Source of the DNA: Paragordius varius
Lineage: Eukaryota; Nematomorpha
Direction: 5' to 3'
Assembly: GCA_964247055.1 (NCBI GenBank)
Contig: OZ176051.1
Coordinates: forward strand, 9,424,001 to 9,488,000
DNA length: 64,000 nt
Every line of letters begins with the position of its first letter. Position 1 is the stretch's first letter. The translations under genes and the position numbers were made by a program. The notes beneath the pieces are model-generated. The model saw only the letters and a list, made by a program, of their open reading frames with translations. It did not search any database and was not told the DNA's origin. Positions 34,001 through 47,038 of the stretch are shown piece by piece.

Positions 34001-34877
34001 ACCGGAACCGTAGTGGTCCCTGGACGGCGTAATAATTTTAAATGAAACCGGGGTGATTGCAAGTGGGCCGGAACCGTGGTTCCCTAAGATATAAACGGTC
34101 CGGAATCGGTTTTGTACATTTGGAACCGGTTGCAATTTGGGTCCTGGATTTTCATTTGATGGTTTTCATTACATTGTCATTATAATATAAACCAAAATAT
34201 TGACAACTCCAAATCAAATAACTTATTAAAAAATTAAATAGCCAAATATAAAGGTAGATAATAAGTGTATCTTTATTAATTATTGCATCTATGGGGGAAA
34301 TCTTTATTTGATTTAAAAAAATGATTTACTAAGCAAAATTCAAAAAAATTCTCGACATGGTAATTCCATTTCGATCGTATACGAGTAAAAAATGTTTTCA
34401 TATGATTAACTTTAAAATAATATTAGGCAATATAAAATTTTGATGGAAAATTGGAAAAATGTTATTATACAATGGAGAGTAAATATTTTATACAAAAAAT
34501 TTTTATTTTTAAAAATAAAACGATATGGAAACCACTTTTTTTAACGTAGAACTGGAACCGAACTAATTTCTTGACGGTTGGAATCGAAAAAGGGCTGGTT
34601 GATTTTGAAAATAGAACCGGGGTGGTTCCTGAAATTTTAAAGCCGAACCGGGTTGGTTCCAACCTAATGGAACCGTTGCAGAAATCTCAGGAACCGGGTT
34701 CCGGTTCTGTATGGTTTCGATTCTGGTTTGAACCTCCGTAATATATAATAGCCCTTATCGGTTATTTTTCAAGACATAATAATTACTTCAATATTATAAT
34801 GATCAAATGCATCATCCAAAACTAAGTAGTACTCATAAAAATTTGTTCCATTTATTTTAAGATTTTCTAGGGCTGTT
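31063..34877 (-). CDS. Unrecognised split host gene, four visible exons
   Basis: The exons inferred are 34877-34787, 33923-33693, 32776-32550 and 31189-31063. Borders are AG/GT throughout (donors GTAATT, GTAAAT, GTAACT) and phases agree: 0 after exons 1 and 2, and 2 after exon 3, where AG joins A. Pieces include LKINGTNFYEYYLVLDDAFD, HHILPTKHIEKLVNDVKHP, YGGRLIWYLPSKTRLVLHF, NGRGNSYWANYKRFEYIQKH, DIKGNILADPYIQQTYRRVP and VVEKYMDLLTQSDKF, ending TPGNY-stop. Sequons NGT, NVT and NLT hint at a secreted or luminal protein. One in-frame TAA occurs early in the second exon (near 33882), so the gene may be a pseudogene or that exon border is wrong. The N-terminus is not found. No family recognised. 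Confidence 0.6.
31841..32298. mobile_element. MITE with 'caagttggtcc' arms, copy 1
   Basis: Ends read GCACTTCAAAAGTCTTTTTT and, inward from the right, GTACTTCAAGAGTGTTCTAT. Both arms continue with repeats of 'cttcaagttggtcc'. It lies in the last intron of the split gene. The second copy, with the same arms, is 57789-58331. Confidence 0.6.
32302..32549. other. Intron sequence of the split gene
   Basis: Includes a short TA-rich tract near 32341-32362 but no other feature. Confidence 0.4.
32777..33692 (-). other. Intron of the split gene
   Basis: About 0.9 kb of AT-rich DNA between exons 33923-33693 and 32776-32550. No repeat or open frame worth naming. Confidence 0.4.
33970..34745. mobile_element. 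GGAACCGG-rich inverted repeat element
   Basis: The two ends (33990-34140 and 34540-34735) are packed with GGAACC/GGTTCC words and are roughly inverted relative to each other, around an AT-rich middle. They stand out sharply by GC content. Such arrays of short inverted words near both ends are usual for non-autonomous hAT-type elements. Target duplications were not resolved. It lies wholly within an intron of the split gene. Confidence 0.5.
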
Positions 34878-34939
34878 CTACAAAATTAAATACTACCTTG
34901 AATCATACCTTATGATGGAATCAACGAGTTGTTTCTTCT

Positions 34940-36660
34940 ATTTTCATGCCACATGGTTACACATACAAACACATTATAATTATTATAAAGTGGAATGCAA
35001 TGGCAATCTACAAGGCCCGAAAAATATTAAGAATCTTAGTTCGAGTGAATACTATACACTTTTGATTTGATTATGTATTTACAGCGCACCCTACGTAGTT
35101 ATCTCATGTTTTCAATTAAGAATTTGAAAGGCTTGCAAACAGGTAATACCACTTTGATGGAATAGTCTTATAAATTAAATTTATGCGCAGGTTATATTTG
35201 TATTCCTTTTCAAAGTTGTAATTGGAATATAATTAGAGGAATGTTTTAATTTAATTCCAAGGGTAAAAATATAAGCCGTATCGATCATATGAAACTTTAT
35301 ATGAAAATTTAATAGTTTTGAAACATCTCACATTCGCTTCAGGAATTTGCTTTCATTTTAAAAATGCTTTCAATTTAAACATAAATCTACCAAAAAGTAC
35401 GGCCGCGAGACCTTTAGAGCTTTAAAATAAATTTAAAAATTTGTTTGGATTTGTTTTAAATAAAACATATAATACCATTGTAACAATCAACAAAGGAATT
35501 TTATAGTGTAATACGATCTTTTAAATTTGGCCAATTATGGGATATTTAATATAATTTTATAAATTAGTCGTAAGCCGTATTTGCGTAATCACATCTAAAG
35601 CATAATTATCAGGACATTTTTGTGCTGTCTTACTGATAAATTCTTGCGACTCGCAGATGATTGTGTTCTAAACTAATTCCGAAAAAAATATGCTGCTTAT
35701 AATTTTTTTACATTTAATAACTTTCAAAAAAAAAGAAGAAAGTACTTTTGTGTTTTGGTCTGTGGTTTGCCTTGATTTTTTAAATTTAAAATTGAGTATT
35801 TTCCACAATCTCAAAACATTGCCCATTATGAAGGAATAAATGTTTAAATTTAAAAAGTTTAAAAGTTTCCACCACAAATTCCGATTAAATTTTCATAACC
35901 ATAAGGATCGTGATATTTTTGGGTTGGGATTCAGCCGTAAATTATGCAGATATAGGAATTGAGTGTTTGGTATATTTATTACAGAACTTTTGGTGATAAT
36001 CAAATATAAATATAGTTTACTGTTATTGTTTAACTAACAATTAATGGTTTGTTTATGCACATTCGCTGCTTTATTGGGTTTAACATCTATATTAATCTGC
36101 AAAAAAAAGGACTGCTAGCACAGTAAAATATTTTTTTTGATAAATTACTATTTAATATTAAAAACAATGTTTAATGTTTGTATACTAAAAACTATGCAGA
36201 GTAAATTCTGAGAGCCATCCTGTTACTGCAATAATATGGCAATTAAACAATATTTAAACATAAACAACGGATGTTTTAATTGACATATATCAAATATATC
36301 TCAAGTCTTTTCCGTTTTTTTTAGTAAAAATACGTTTTGAGAGAAAATGAGTCATTTATTTTATACAAAATATTGGCCCATATGAATGAGCCTTCTTCAT
36401 CCTGTTGAGAAGAAATTTTTGAGTCTGTTTTTTTCAGGATTAAAGTTATTACAAAAGCCGATATCTCGAGAACTTCAAAAAATATTTTTCTAGAAATGCT
36501 ACAAAGATTATAATGTTTAGTGGTTTATTTTTATTTAGGCATGAGATAGTAGTCAGATAAATAATAAGCAAGTCTTTCAACTGAATATTTAGAATATCCT
36601 TAAATATATAAACTGCATATATATTTTCTCAAAGATCTAGTATATGTCATTTAAATTTTG
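34940..36660. other. 1.7 kb AT-rich DNA without a supported feature
   Basis: Short frames exist on both strands (for example 35877-35668) but none has coding character. The missing 5' exons of the split gene would be expected here. A splice-acceptor-like 'tatttacag' at 35077-35085 on the + strand is unassigned. Confidence 0.4.
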
Positions 36661-39600
36661 TCTATCCTCACTTGAAACTATTCCAAAAGGTAATATCATC
36701 AGGAATGCTATCAAGTATTTTTAATTTGGTTTATTTTAGACATATATCTCTGCCACATACTTATGAATGGGGTCATATATCTTTGTATGGTATTGTGACA
36801 TATGCAAATTTTAAATATATATTTTATATGTATGATATAGTTTTTAGTGAGATTAGCATTGTCTCTATTTTATATTTTTGTATTATGCAAATAACATTTC
36901 CATTAGTTACTTGAAATTTTATTTGTTATTTTGATATGCAAATTATGTTCAGTTAAAAATAGTATATAAAAAGTATATTACGATTTATACTTTTGTTACT
37001 TTTTACATTGGTGGCCAATCGAATTCCGAACGAAGCAAAAGTTGAGGCCTTACCTATTTCCGAACGAACATGACAACGCCAAGTGCCAATCTCGCTAATG
37101 ATAATATCAAGTTTGAGGAATACGTTGATTATATGACAAATGTTATGGAGGCGAAAAATATCCCTGTAACAGAACAAGCTCTTAAAACAACCTTACTTGC
37201 CTATGGTGGTCTATTGGTTGTAGGAACGACTGTATCCCAAAAAAATAAAAGATGTATCATGGAGTGAGATAATGACAACAGGCCTAAAAGTATTTAATCC
37301 CACAAAATCAAAATTTCAAATCAGATTTGAATTTTTTCGACTTGTGCGGAGCAACGCTAAATCTTTCACCCAATTTTTAGAACGGATTAAGATCGCAGCC
37401 GAAGAGTCCAAATTCAATGATTCGATTGAGGAACGTATTCGGGATGCTTTCGTCATTGGTTTACGGCAACCTCAATTGGAAACGATATACATTCAAGGTA
37501 TCCAGATGCCGAGATCAACGGACAACCAGTGCCTCTAGAAACGATAGTGGATCTCGCACTAGCACACGAGGCTGCTAGGGCTGGCCTTCATAACTATAAT
37601 GATAATACTATAACAATGGTAAAAATTTAAATCGATAACACGCCAATAATAATAAAGGCCATGGGTTCACGACAGCCTACAGACCCCTACATTCGTACAA
37701 TCGTTGTGGGAGTAGCCATGGACCAAACAAATGTCCTGCCTGGAACCGTAATTGGAATAAATGTTGAAACCACTTCGCTAAAATGTGTACAAAAAACGCT
37801 GCCAAGAGTATGTTCAACCGCTAGATCCATATAAAAGAAATGCCAACACGGGGACGCAGAATGTTGTCTATTGAAAGAAAAAATGCCAAAGGCACCGCTC
37901 ATTTGTGGCTTGGTTTGGATCACGAGATTCAACATCGACATCTCTAAAGTACGAATTAACTTTCTTAAACTTGATAAAATTATTGAAAATTTTCCTAATG
38001 TATTTAAAGAGAAATTAGGCTGTTACATTGAGCCGGTTAAATTTATATAACATCCAATGCCTCCCTCAAGGTTTGGCCTTTTCGCCGAGTACCGTTTCCC
38101 CTAAGAGCAAAAGTTGAGAACGAATTGCTAAGATTACAAAAATTAGACATTTTGGAACCAATAAATCCCGACCTCACACCTCTTACATGGGCCACGCCCA
38201 CCGTCAATGTGCTAAAAGCGAATGGAGAGGTAAGAATTTGTATGGATTTTAGAGTTACGATCAACAAATGGCTGACGGAGGACTCACATATCATTCCAAC
38301 GTTTGATGGTTTAGTAAGTAAGATTGGCGAAGGCCAAGTTTTCACTAAGATTGATCTGAAAGATGCCTATCTACAAATGCCCACAACTAAAGAATCACAA
38401 CACCTCCTAACAATTCCAAGGCACAAGGGTTTTTCCGCTACAAAAGGATGCCTTTCGGACTGTCAAAAGTACCAATAATTTTTCAACGAGTCATGGACCA
38501 GGGTTTATAAGATTGTCCCGGCACTTGTGCATATTTAGATGATGTTTTAGTAACTGGCAAATCTGAACATGCACATTTAATAAATCTTAATGTATTAAAT
38601 GGGTTAGAATTAGGAGGTTTTAAATTAAGAAAAGATAAAATTGGTAAACTTTCTTTAAATTATCTGGGATTTTAAATAAGTAATAAAGGTATAAATCCTT
38701 GCAAGAAGAAAGTAAAAGCAATCAATGATTTTAAAAAACCTGTGGATAAAAATCTTTAATAAGTTTTTTAGGATTTTTGACGTTTCATGAAAGATTTATA
38801 CCCAAGCTTCAATTAATTGGTGATGTACATAGTTTAACAAGTAAGAACCTCAGATGGAACGGTCGGAAAAACATGAGAAAAGTGGAAAGCAGCGAAGGAA
38901 TTATTAAGTGAACAATTATTTTTAACACCATACAATCCGGATAGAAAGTTAGTAATTGAAACCGATGCATCAGACATAGGGTTTGGATGTATTTTAAGTC
39001 CTGTAGTAAATGGTGAAAGAAAACCCATTGCCTATGGTTGAAGAAATTGTAGTACCCCAGATGTGAACTACTTCACGATAGTAAGGAAATTAAAGGCTTT
39101 TGTTTTTGTATTAGAAGAGTTTCATAACTTCGTTTATGGTAGTAGGTTTGAAACTTTGACAGAGTACCACTGGTTATGTTGAAAAATAGGGATAGAAATT
39201 TGAAAGAAATTCAGAATGCGAAAGTTTTAAGATGGGGTAACCGACTGAATGATTATGTTGAATCAAGTTATCAGGCGGATCCGAAAATAGAGCCGATTAC
39301 TTGTCAAGATGCCCCGGGGAAGATAATGTTGAAACAACTGATAGGGATTACATGGTAACGAGACATCTTAGGTTCCTAAATTGTCATAATATTCATTTAA
39401 GTCGAGATGAGATCTGGAGAGAGACAGTAAAGGATAAATTGCAAAAGGTTATCAAGGCTATTCATAATCAAGATTGGAGTGATGTTGAGTTGGCTGGGTT
39501 TACAAACCGGAAAGGAGATTCGTACCAATACGGATTGCTAAGTTTGAACGATATCGATCATCCCTCGGTTGCTTTGTATCTCAAATCAGTCATTTCTTTG
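36660..39600 (+). mobile_element. Ty3/gypsy retrotransposon fossil (gag and pol parts)
   Basis: On the + strand there are gag remnants (about 37070-37560), a reverse transcriptase with the gypsy-type KIDLKDAYLQMP block (38125-38480), an RNase H remnant with an ETDASDIGFG block (about 38870-39060) and a further unassigned frame (39301-39636). A possible primer-binding site 'ggtggccaatcg' at 37010 would put the end of a left terminal repeat at about 37009, but a full pair of terminal repeats was not found. The element is broken in several places and looks old. The A/C inverted duplication ends inside or at its right edge (39553). Confidence 0.8.
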
Positions 39601-39780
39601 GCTAAAGCCTTCCAGTCCTTATTACGGTATTTATAAAAATGCACGGATATCTAAAAATTATTACAAAACTTTTAAATAAGACCGAATATAAATCGCGATT
39701 AGAACTTTTTTCCATCATATTGATTAAAATTTTAACACGCCTCAAAAAATCAATCACCTCCCTGAAATATATGTCCACAT
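39601..39780 (-). other. Left border of unit C duplication
   Basis: Matches 11361-11510 inverted. Unclassified repeat DNA between the gypsy fossil and the mariner. Confidence 0.4.
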
Positions 39781-40600
39781 AATTCATCATCCAGGTGATT
39801 GAGCTTAAAAATAAGCTCATTCACATGGCTTATTGTGAATCGATTCTTATTATTCAGGAAAAACATGATTGCCATGCCAGAAAAACTATTTGTTTTATGC
39901 GGCAAATTTGGCAAGCCATTTTCTTTGAAATTATTAAAGTGCTACTCTGTTCGCGTATCCATTGATGCAAAGAGGTAGTCAATGTAAGGTAAGGTGTCTA
40001 CAGGTGATGCGTATATCCCATCGAGAAGAAGTTTTATTTCACTCGTTCTGTGTAATTCGGATTTGTTATGTTGTAAAATCGTAATATCTTCTAACACATT
40101 CCGGTTGTTTTTTATTAATGCATGGTTTAAATTTACCACTTGTTGGTGAAAGTAACAGTTTTACCCGCGAGTTTTAAGACTTCATAATAAATAACACTCT
40201 GATCCTACCAACACAGCAGTGTCTTTTTGCAAAAGCAATTTTGGCTGTTGTTCATAGACCGTCATCTTTGCAAGATGAAAGCCACAAATTTTACGAATTT
40301 GCAAATTAACCCATTCTCACAACCTATCACATTTCGAGGAAAAATGATTTTCTTTCGTCACAATGATGGTTCACTAGCTATTTATTGCGATTTGATGTCA
40401 TTCAAATTGTGTACGACCCATTTTCCGAGTTTATGTGCCTTTCTCTTTTGCAGACTATGTGATACATGTAATGCTTCTCCCATTTGCCGTTATCGAGATA
40501 TATCATTAATTAACTATTGTCCTTTATCATTAGCAAAGATGTGGTCTACGTGAGCGCCCACTGACTTTTACATTGAAATCAGAACTTTTAAATTAAACAT
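39780..40600 (-). mobile_element. Degenerate mariner transposase (unit C copy)
   Basis: Inverted twin of 10620-11360. The open part 40139-39942 has LNHALIKNN and YIDYLFASMDTRTE. Upstream, the HKLGKWVVHNLND block is at about 40460-40400. It shares the stop before the HFNNF block with the A copy, so it was already dead before the duplication. Compared with A, unit C has about 100 extra bases near 40640-40735. Confidence 0.75.
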
Positions 40601-41370
40601 GTTTCATACTTGTGATCGATTGAGGTTGATTAATATGCAGCAAACAATGACTCCCAACAGCCTATTTTCAATGAAAAAAAGCAATCTTGATGTAAATGCT
40701 CTTTTTATAAAATTCGACATGATTAATGAATGACAAGAGCAAGAGCAAGAGGCCTACGTATGTTTATTAAATGTCTAATTAATAAAATGGGGTTTGTGAT
40801 ATATAATCGTATGCTCCTCTGCATGACGTCGTCTCTTAGTTGAATCAATAAGTATATGACAACATCAGATATATCCGACTGATTTAAAAATATATGAATG
40901 GGTATTTGATTTGACTAATATTTTGTCATTTATTTAGAAAAAATAATATTTTTGTTGTTATTTTAATAATTTTCGATATATATTTTATGTATATTTTACA
41001 GTGATTAAACAGTTATTATCTATATTAAATTAATGGTTGTGTATTGGAAAATAAAAAATTCATTGATAAGTTTTGTGGTAATATGTATTATTATATTTGG
41101 CTGGATATTTAAAACAGGTTTGTATATTACCTTTTCTAAACGGTTAAAAAAATAGCTTGGAAAGTATATTATCAAATAAATTAAATATTTAAATTGTATT
41201 ATTTAATCATTTGTAATGTAGTAGGATTTATAGCAAATAGATATTAAAAAACATTATTTATATATTTAGATTCAATTAATACAATTTCCCAATTTTTGAT
41301 ATTCATGATAGAATTTACGGTAAAGTTGTTTGTGTGATTTAAACTTAATTAACTGTTCGCAGTGAGGATT
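40601..41370 (-). repeat. Spacer repeat between mariner and foldback (unit C)
   Basis: Inverted twin of 9837-10580. No gene. Confidence 0.6.
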
Positions 41371-41811
41371 TCGATTTTAATGCTCCTTTAATTACTTTAC
41401 ATTTTGGTATTATAATTTTAACCCAAATATAGTCCGATAATTAATTAACAAAATCTATTTCATTATATTTTTTTGAATTTTATTTCATAATAATAATAGA
41501 TGTTTGCCGATCAATTATAATCTGATGTATTCTAATGAATCAAAGCTATTTTTTGTGTTTAATTATATATTGTATGATTAAATTTTATTTTAAAACTTAC
41601 GCAAGGTATTAAAAAATTAAACACAAAAAATAGTGTTGATTCATTCGAATAGTCTACATCAGATAATAATTGATCGGTAATCTATTATTATTATGATATA
41701 AATATCAAAAAAATATAATGAAATAGTTTTTGTTAATTAAATATCGGACTATATTTGGGTTAAAATTATATTACCAAAATGTAAAGTAATTAAAGGAGCA
41801 TTAAAATCGAG
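41371..41811. mobile_element. Foldback element (unit C copy)
   Basis: Arms 41371-41570 and 41620-41811 are inverted repeats of each other and match 9385-9836. Same position relative to the gene as in unit A. Confidence 0.8.
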
Positions 41812-42928
41812 TAATAATTTATGAATAGCTAAAAACTTTGAGATAATGGACATCGAAATGATAAATGCGATTAAAATTCTGGAAAAAAAGTAATTATTTC
41901 TTGCAATTTGCGGGAAAATAGCATTTTTATCGCACATTAACTTGAATAAAATATTAACCAATAGAGGGAAACTCAATTATAATTATGTATATGTATCATA
42001 AGCCTAATCCTAAACTTCAAAATTTGAATATAGAACGAGATGAAGATTAAATTTTGTAACCAAACAGGTTGGTTCGAACCCAACGGAACATGTTCTTGCT
42101 AATTTCGATGCTATTTAAATAAATTTTCTAATCGAACAACTTCCCAAACTATTGGTAAATGAAATAGCCTAGTAATGAATAATGCTAATATAAATTATTG
42201 ATTGTATTCACAAAAGCTTACAACATTGGTACTCAACAACAAAAGATAAAGGGACGAAAAAAAATTATCTTGTCGCAAGGGCCAAGTAACCATGTAATCC
42301 GATAAAAATTTCAGAGATCTTTGACACATTTGCAGATATTTATACTTAAAATAAACATTTCAAAATATATTAAATTATTTAAGGGAAAAAGATCCCTTAG
42401 GGTCATAGTAGGAGTACCACTAATAAAATGATTTCAATAATCCTAACCTAATATACAAAAATCATATTTAAAAAAGGGCTTTTACGTACGGCAGAACCCT
42501 GAAAATGAAACCGATAATACTCTCGCTTTAATAAATATTTCAGCTCAAAACATAAAATAGATAAAAAATTTTAGGAAAAATTTAGACAACACCTAAAAAT
42601 ATATTCTAAAAGTTAAATATTTTATCGACTTTGTTATTTAATTATTTTTGAAATATTAAAATTATGAATTTATTTGATAAATCCAAAAACTTTCGCGGGC
42701 CGCAAATTATTGCAGAAGGCCGCGTGTAGGACAGTGCTGGTGGATGAATGGACAATAAAAATCGAGATATTAGTGTTGGTTTGGTATGAAGCTTTAATTA
42801 CTTCTTTAAATCAACGTTTTACTTATTCAAAGTTGTGGGCCCAAATAAGAATTAATTGCCTAAAATGTTTAATATTTATTTGTGAGAGATAGTTAATTTT
42901 TGTAAATCATCACACAACGAAAAAAGTA
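41812..42928 (-). other. 3' flank of gene C
   Basis: Homologous to A, B and D. It contains the empty TTA site (about 42178-42190) for the A-specific CACTA-like insert and the GC-rich hAT-like motif at 42695-42725. The + strand frame 42674-42892 is antisense to this flank and has no domain. Confidence 0.45.
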
Positions 42929-45488
42929 TTAGATGTTTTCTCTTATTTTTAGTTTCAATTGATTATTAACTAGAGCGATTTGATCACCGGCCGAAAGACG
43001 CAACTTACAAGAATTCGCTCTACATTCGATTGTATAGGGAGGCCGATTTTTAGCATACACAGTTATTCTTGTGGAATATTGGTTTGGTAACAGGTGAGGC
43101 TTGATTTGGTCCCAGGTGCTTGCTTTATTATTCCATCTGATATCTAATATATCGATAAAGGGTAATATATTACACATTAGTAAAAAACGAATATCATTGA
43201 CATAAGAGGTTTGTTTAACATTTATTATGGGCAAAATTTTATGCGAATGGTTATAATACTCGTATTCATCAATGACTAAAAATCAAATAAAACTCATTTA
43301 CGATTGTGTGAGTGTATGCATGGCGATATTTGCTTTCACTAATCAGTTAACATACTGTTGTTTGTTAAATTTTAATTTTACGCCAGTAAGTATTAACTAA
43401 TGCCCAAACTACATTTTCCTAAAATAAAATACATGCTGAGAATTATAAACTATCTATATATTTTTTAGGTAAATAATAAATAATTTAACAATATAATAAA
43501 ACTTTGTGTGACATATCGCGTATATATTCCCTATAGTGAACATCAAGTAAAAATACATTTTCGTTTATTTTTATTTGTAAATTATTTTTTTAATATTAAA
43601 GGGTTGGTATCATGTTAATTGCATTATATCATTAATTTCTTTTAATTTTTTAAAAAAATAAGTACTTTTGGAAGCAGTTTGGCACTCCTGAGCTACCAAT
43701 TTAATTTCATGTAGAGAATCCGATTTTTTTAGATATATTTTGTCGTATTTGGATATTTCTTTTCTCGAACCACTTAGTATCAACTTATTATTGTCCATGT
43801 AGGTTTTAAATTTAGTCAGGTATTCATAAGAAGGGCCAAGAATCTCAACATCTTTTATATTCCATCCAAGTGTTGAGAAACTAACTGTATTTTCACACTG
43901 ATAGTATTTCCGAACACTTTTCGCTAAACATATTATATTAAATTAAGCCTAATTATTCTATAATAACGTGAGGTTTTTAGATTTTTAATAATTTTAGTAA
44001 AAAAATTTATATAACTCAGATTTTAATATACGTTAATAAAGTTTTGTGAGAGCACTAATACCCAATATGAATTAATTTGACAAAAAGTTTGCAGCTCATT
44101 TTTTTTAATCTTTACGATTATTAGGTATGTATCGGAATATTTGTTTTTTTTGCAATGGAAAAGATGTTAAATATGAATAATATATAAGTAATAAAAAAAT
44201 TAATAATTAAACTTACTTAAACTTTTGGGCATATATTTAAAGTTTCCAGCTTTGTCCCACGTTCCTGGATAAATAATACATAGTTTTAAGTTATTTTTCT
44301 AGTTTATAACAAAAAGGAGAATTGCCTAAATTTTGAGAGCATTAACACACTGGTCTACCAGGATTCACAGTGATGATGGAAAAATTGTACACTTAATTAT
44401 AAATATATATGACATGTAAAAATTTTAAATAAATAATAAAAACCATCAAATTTAGTTTTCCATCTTCTATATACAAAATTATTCACGAAAAGGGCTAAAA
44501 ACTCATCAGGAATCGCTGTTATATTAGCTTGAATAGAGCCGTTGGATATTTGATTTATTCTATAAAAACTATGAAGGTTTAATTCACATGTTTTTGCTAA
44601 ATTTGGGTCATTGAACAAATCGGAACAATCTTCCTCAAATATAAATCGTCCATTGTAGCTCTTGTAATCCGTCAAAGGGTAGAAAATTGTTGCAAGAAAT
44701 CTAATTTCTTTACCATCTACGTTAATGGTCCAATATCCAGCATAATCACATTTACCAGGTATATTAAAAATTAATTTTGTTTTGTTTGACACCTGAAAGG
44801 GCACTTTTTTTCCAAATTTGGTAGTTATTTGAATGGTAGGGGGTGTTTTTGAATTTTTAAGAGGTTGCCAAAACTCATGTATATCGAATTCACACTTTTT
44901 GATCTTATTTGGTGATACATCTATGCCTCCTGTAGTTACTATAAATCGAGAAATTACATTGCAAAATATTAGATATAGAAAAAAAATATAAAATATCTAT
45001 TGATATTTAAATTGGGCAAAAACCGTAACATAGTGTGTAAGGATAACACATATATTGTTATATTGTTATTCAATGATATTTAGCGAAAAGCGGTTATTAC
45101 AAAATATATGCATCTTTCGCCTATGAATCATACGTAAAAAATTAACACTTGCACATTGTAAGAGTATTATAATATTAAATTTATTACCTTCAAGAGAAAT
45201 ATTTCCATGCTTTATTGTTACACCATTTTTCAAAACGGAATAAGGGCCATCAACTAAATTCAATTTAGGCGCTATCTCTTGATCAAGAAATTGGGAATAA
45301 TTAACATTAGGGTAGGAAAATGTTCCAAACGCAAAATTGACAGTTATGTTAGCTCGACCTTGATACTCATCAAGAAGTTGATAATAATATTCTTGACCAA
45401 ATGAAACCCAAATATCATTAGGACTTGGTTGCTCCTGAGCTAATGTACTGTAGAACCCAAATAGGAAAAAAATTGGTAGTAAAATCAT
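42929..45488 (-). CDS. Glycoprotein family copy C (five exons, open)
   Basis: The exons are 45488-45188, 44938-44444, 44264-44217, 43923-43666 and 43275-42929, all with GT..AG borders and consistent phase. It is the only complete copy here that stays open throughout, giving roughly 470 residues: signal peptide MILLPIFFLFGFYSTLAQ, a sequon-rich N-terminal half (NIT, NYS, NKT, NGS), a short linker exon (TWDKAGNFKYMPKSL), a domain with KYYQCENTVSFSTLGW, and an Ig-like C-terminal exon (LLMCNI ... DIRW ... YTIECRANS). It is likely secreted because no membrane exon follows in this unit. Exon 2 differs from A, B and D in the GYWTINVDGKEIRFLATIF segment and near SFYRINQ, more than the introns do. Family not recognised; an immune or host-interaction role would be a guess. 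Confidence 0.7.
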
Positions 45489-45927
45489 TTCAAAAAATTT
45501 AATAGCTTTGATATAATTATTGGAGGTCTTATATAGAAATGCTTTAAAATAAAATGGGCCCTACATATTAAAGGAGATAAAGCAAATATTATTGAAATTT
45601 GGCAATGTATAATGATATTGCAGGCTACTAAATAAATATTTTTTAATTTTCTTTGGACCAAAAGCCTAATTTTTATGTATTTCGACAAAAACATTATGTA
45701 AAACTCGTGTCTAATACATTAGTTTTGTAAAATGTCAATATTTGCAATAAACCAAAACAACTTTACTGACAGTTATTACGGTAAAAAAATAAATTAAAGT
45801 GTATTTGATCTGGCTAAGCTTACAATCTCAAATCTGGTTTAAACACGATCGCCAATTTTAAATTATATAACTCAAAATTTGTATTATAGTTAATTTATTA
45901 TATATAAAAAAGGAATTAACTGTATAA
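45489..45927 (-). other. Proximal upstream flank of gene C
   Basis: Homologous to A and B. It ends in the TAA target (45925-45927) of the CACTA-like insert. Confidence 0.5.
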
Positions 45928-47035
45928 CACTAGACAACAAATTTTAACTTTTTTTAACTGCCATTCTTGTAAATTTAAAATTTATTTCATTAAAGTACAT
46001 AATTAGTATATCTGAAAAGAAAATTGGTCTAGCATGGAAGAATTTCTTTATATTAGAGTTTATCGATAATTTTTGGCCCCGATTTAAGATAAACTCGAAA
46101 TTTCGAAAATTAAAAGTTTTAGATATGAAGCCATGTATTTTATATCATTCGAAAGAGCGCAAAAAACTGCATCTTTTAAATGGTAGTAAGTCATTTAAAT
46201 CAATCGGATGTAAAAGTTATTTGGATTTAAATGGTCGAAATTTTCAATCCTTAAATAAGTCAATAATTTTTACATACAAACTAATTTGAAAATCATATAA
46301 ATTATTTTAATATAATTATTAGGGTTATATTAGTATTTAATTTAAAAAAAATGTTTGAAAAAGCTTTTGGTTCGCTTTTTTAATAAAAATTATTATTATC
46401 ATAAAATTTTACCTAGTGGATACTAAAATGCATAGTTATAACTGTAAATATTACATAATGGCTATAAAAGATCAAAACTTTGTTTTCTTTAAAATTTTGA
46501 AATTATCAGCCTTGTAAAGAAAATTAATTAATATTGATGAGATGGTAATTTTTAAAAAACAAAAAACTTAAATATGGCTGTTTTGAGTGACATAAAAGCA
46601 ATAATAAAATGTTTTAATCAAAAACACTTTCTTGTGTTATCTTTTTTGGACATTCATCACCAGCTAAACAAAGTTTGAGCTATTTTCATCCATTGGTTTT
46701 AAAAATATAATAATTAAAAAAAATGCTCTCGCTTCGCGCGTTTGTCGCTCTTTGTGTCCAATATTAACTGTCGATGTAATACATATTAGTATGCATTTTA
46801 TAGAGTTTTTATTACTCTTTCGAATGATATATTACAAATGGGCATTACTAGTATATTTTCAAAGAAAAATATTTTTTAGTAAAATTTTGATAAAGAGGGC
46901 GCATAATCAAAAAAATCAAATTATACAAAATTCTTCCAACGAGTTATAATTTTTATTTCAGATTTACTGTTAAAATGATACTAAATATCAGAAAATTCTA
47001 AAAACTCGAGTGGCAGAAAAATTTGTTGTCCAGTG
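45928..47035. mobile_element. Non-autonomous CACTA-like (CMC) element in unit C
   Basis: This 1108-bp insert is absent from A (about 4180) and B (about 20226). TAA at 45925-45927 is repeated at 47036-47038. Ends are CACTAGACAACAAATTTT and, inward from the right, CACTGGACAACAAATTTT, differing at one base. The CACTR start and 3-bp duplication fit CACTA-type elements. No transposase frame; the longest (46752-46949) has no domain. The termini resemble those of the insert at 7876-9013 (CACTAGTCGACAAATTT). Confidence 0.85.
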
Positions 47036-47038
47036 TAA

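Noticed and set aside
34909-34937. 29-bp micro-exon before the split gene's first visible exon
   Set aside because: It would leave an intron of only 31 bases, too short to trust, although the phase would fit.
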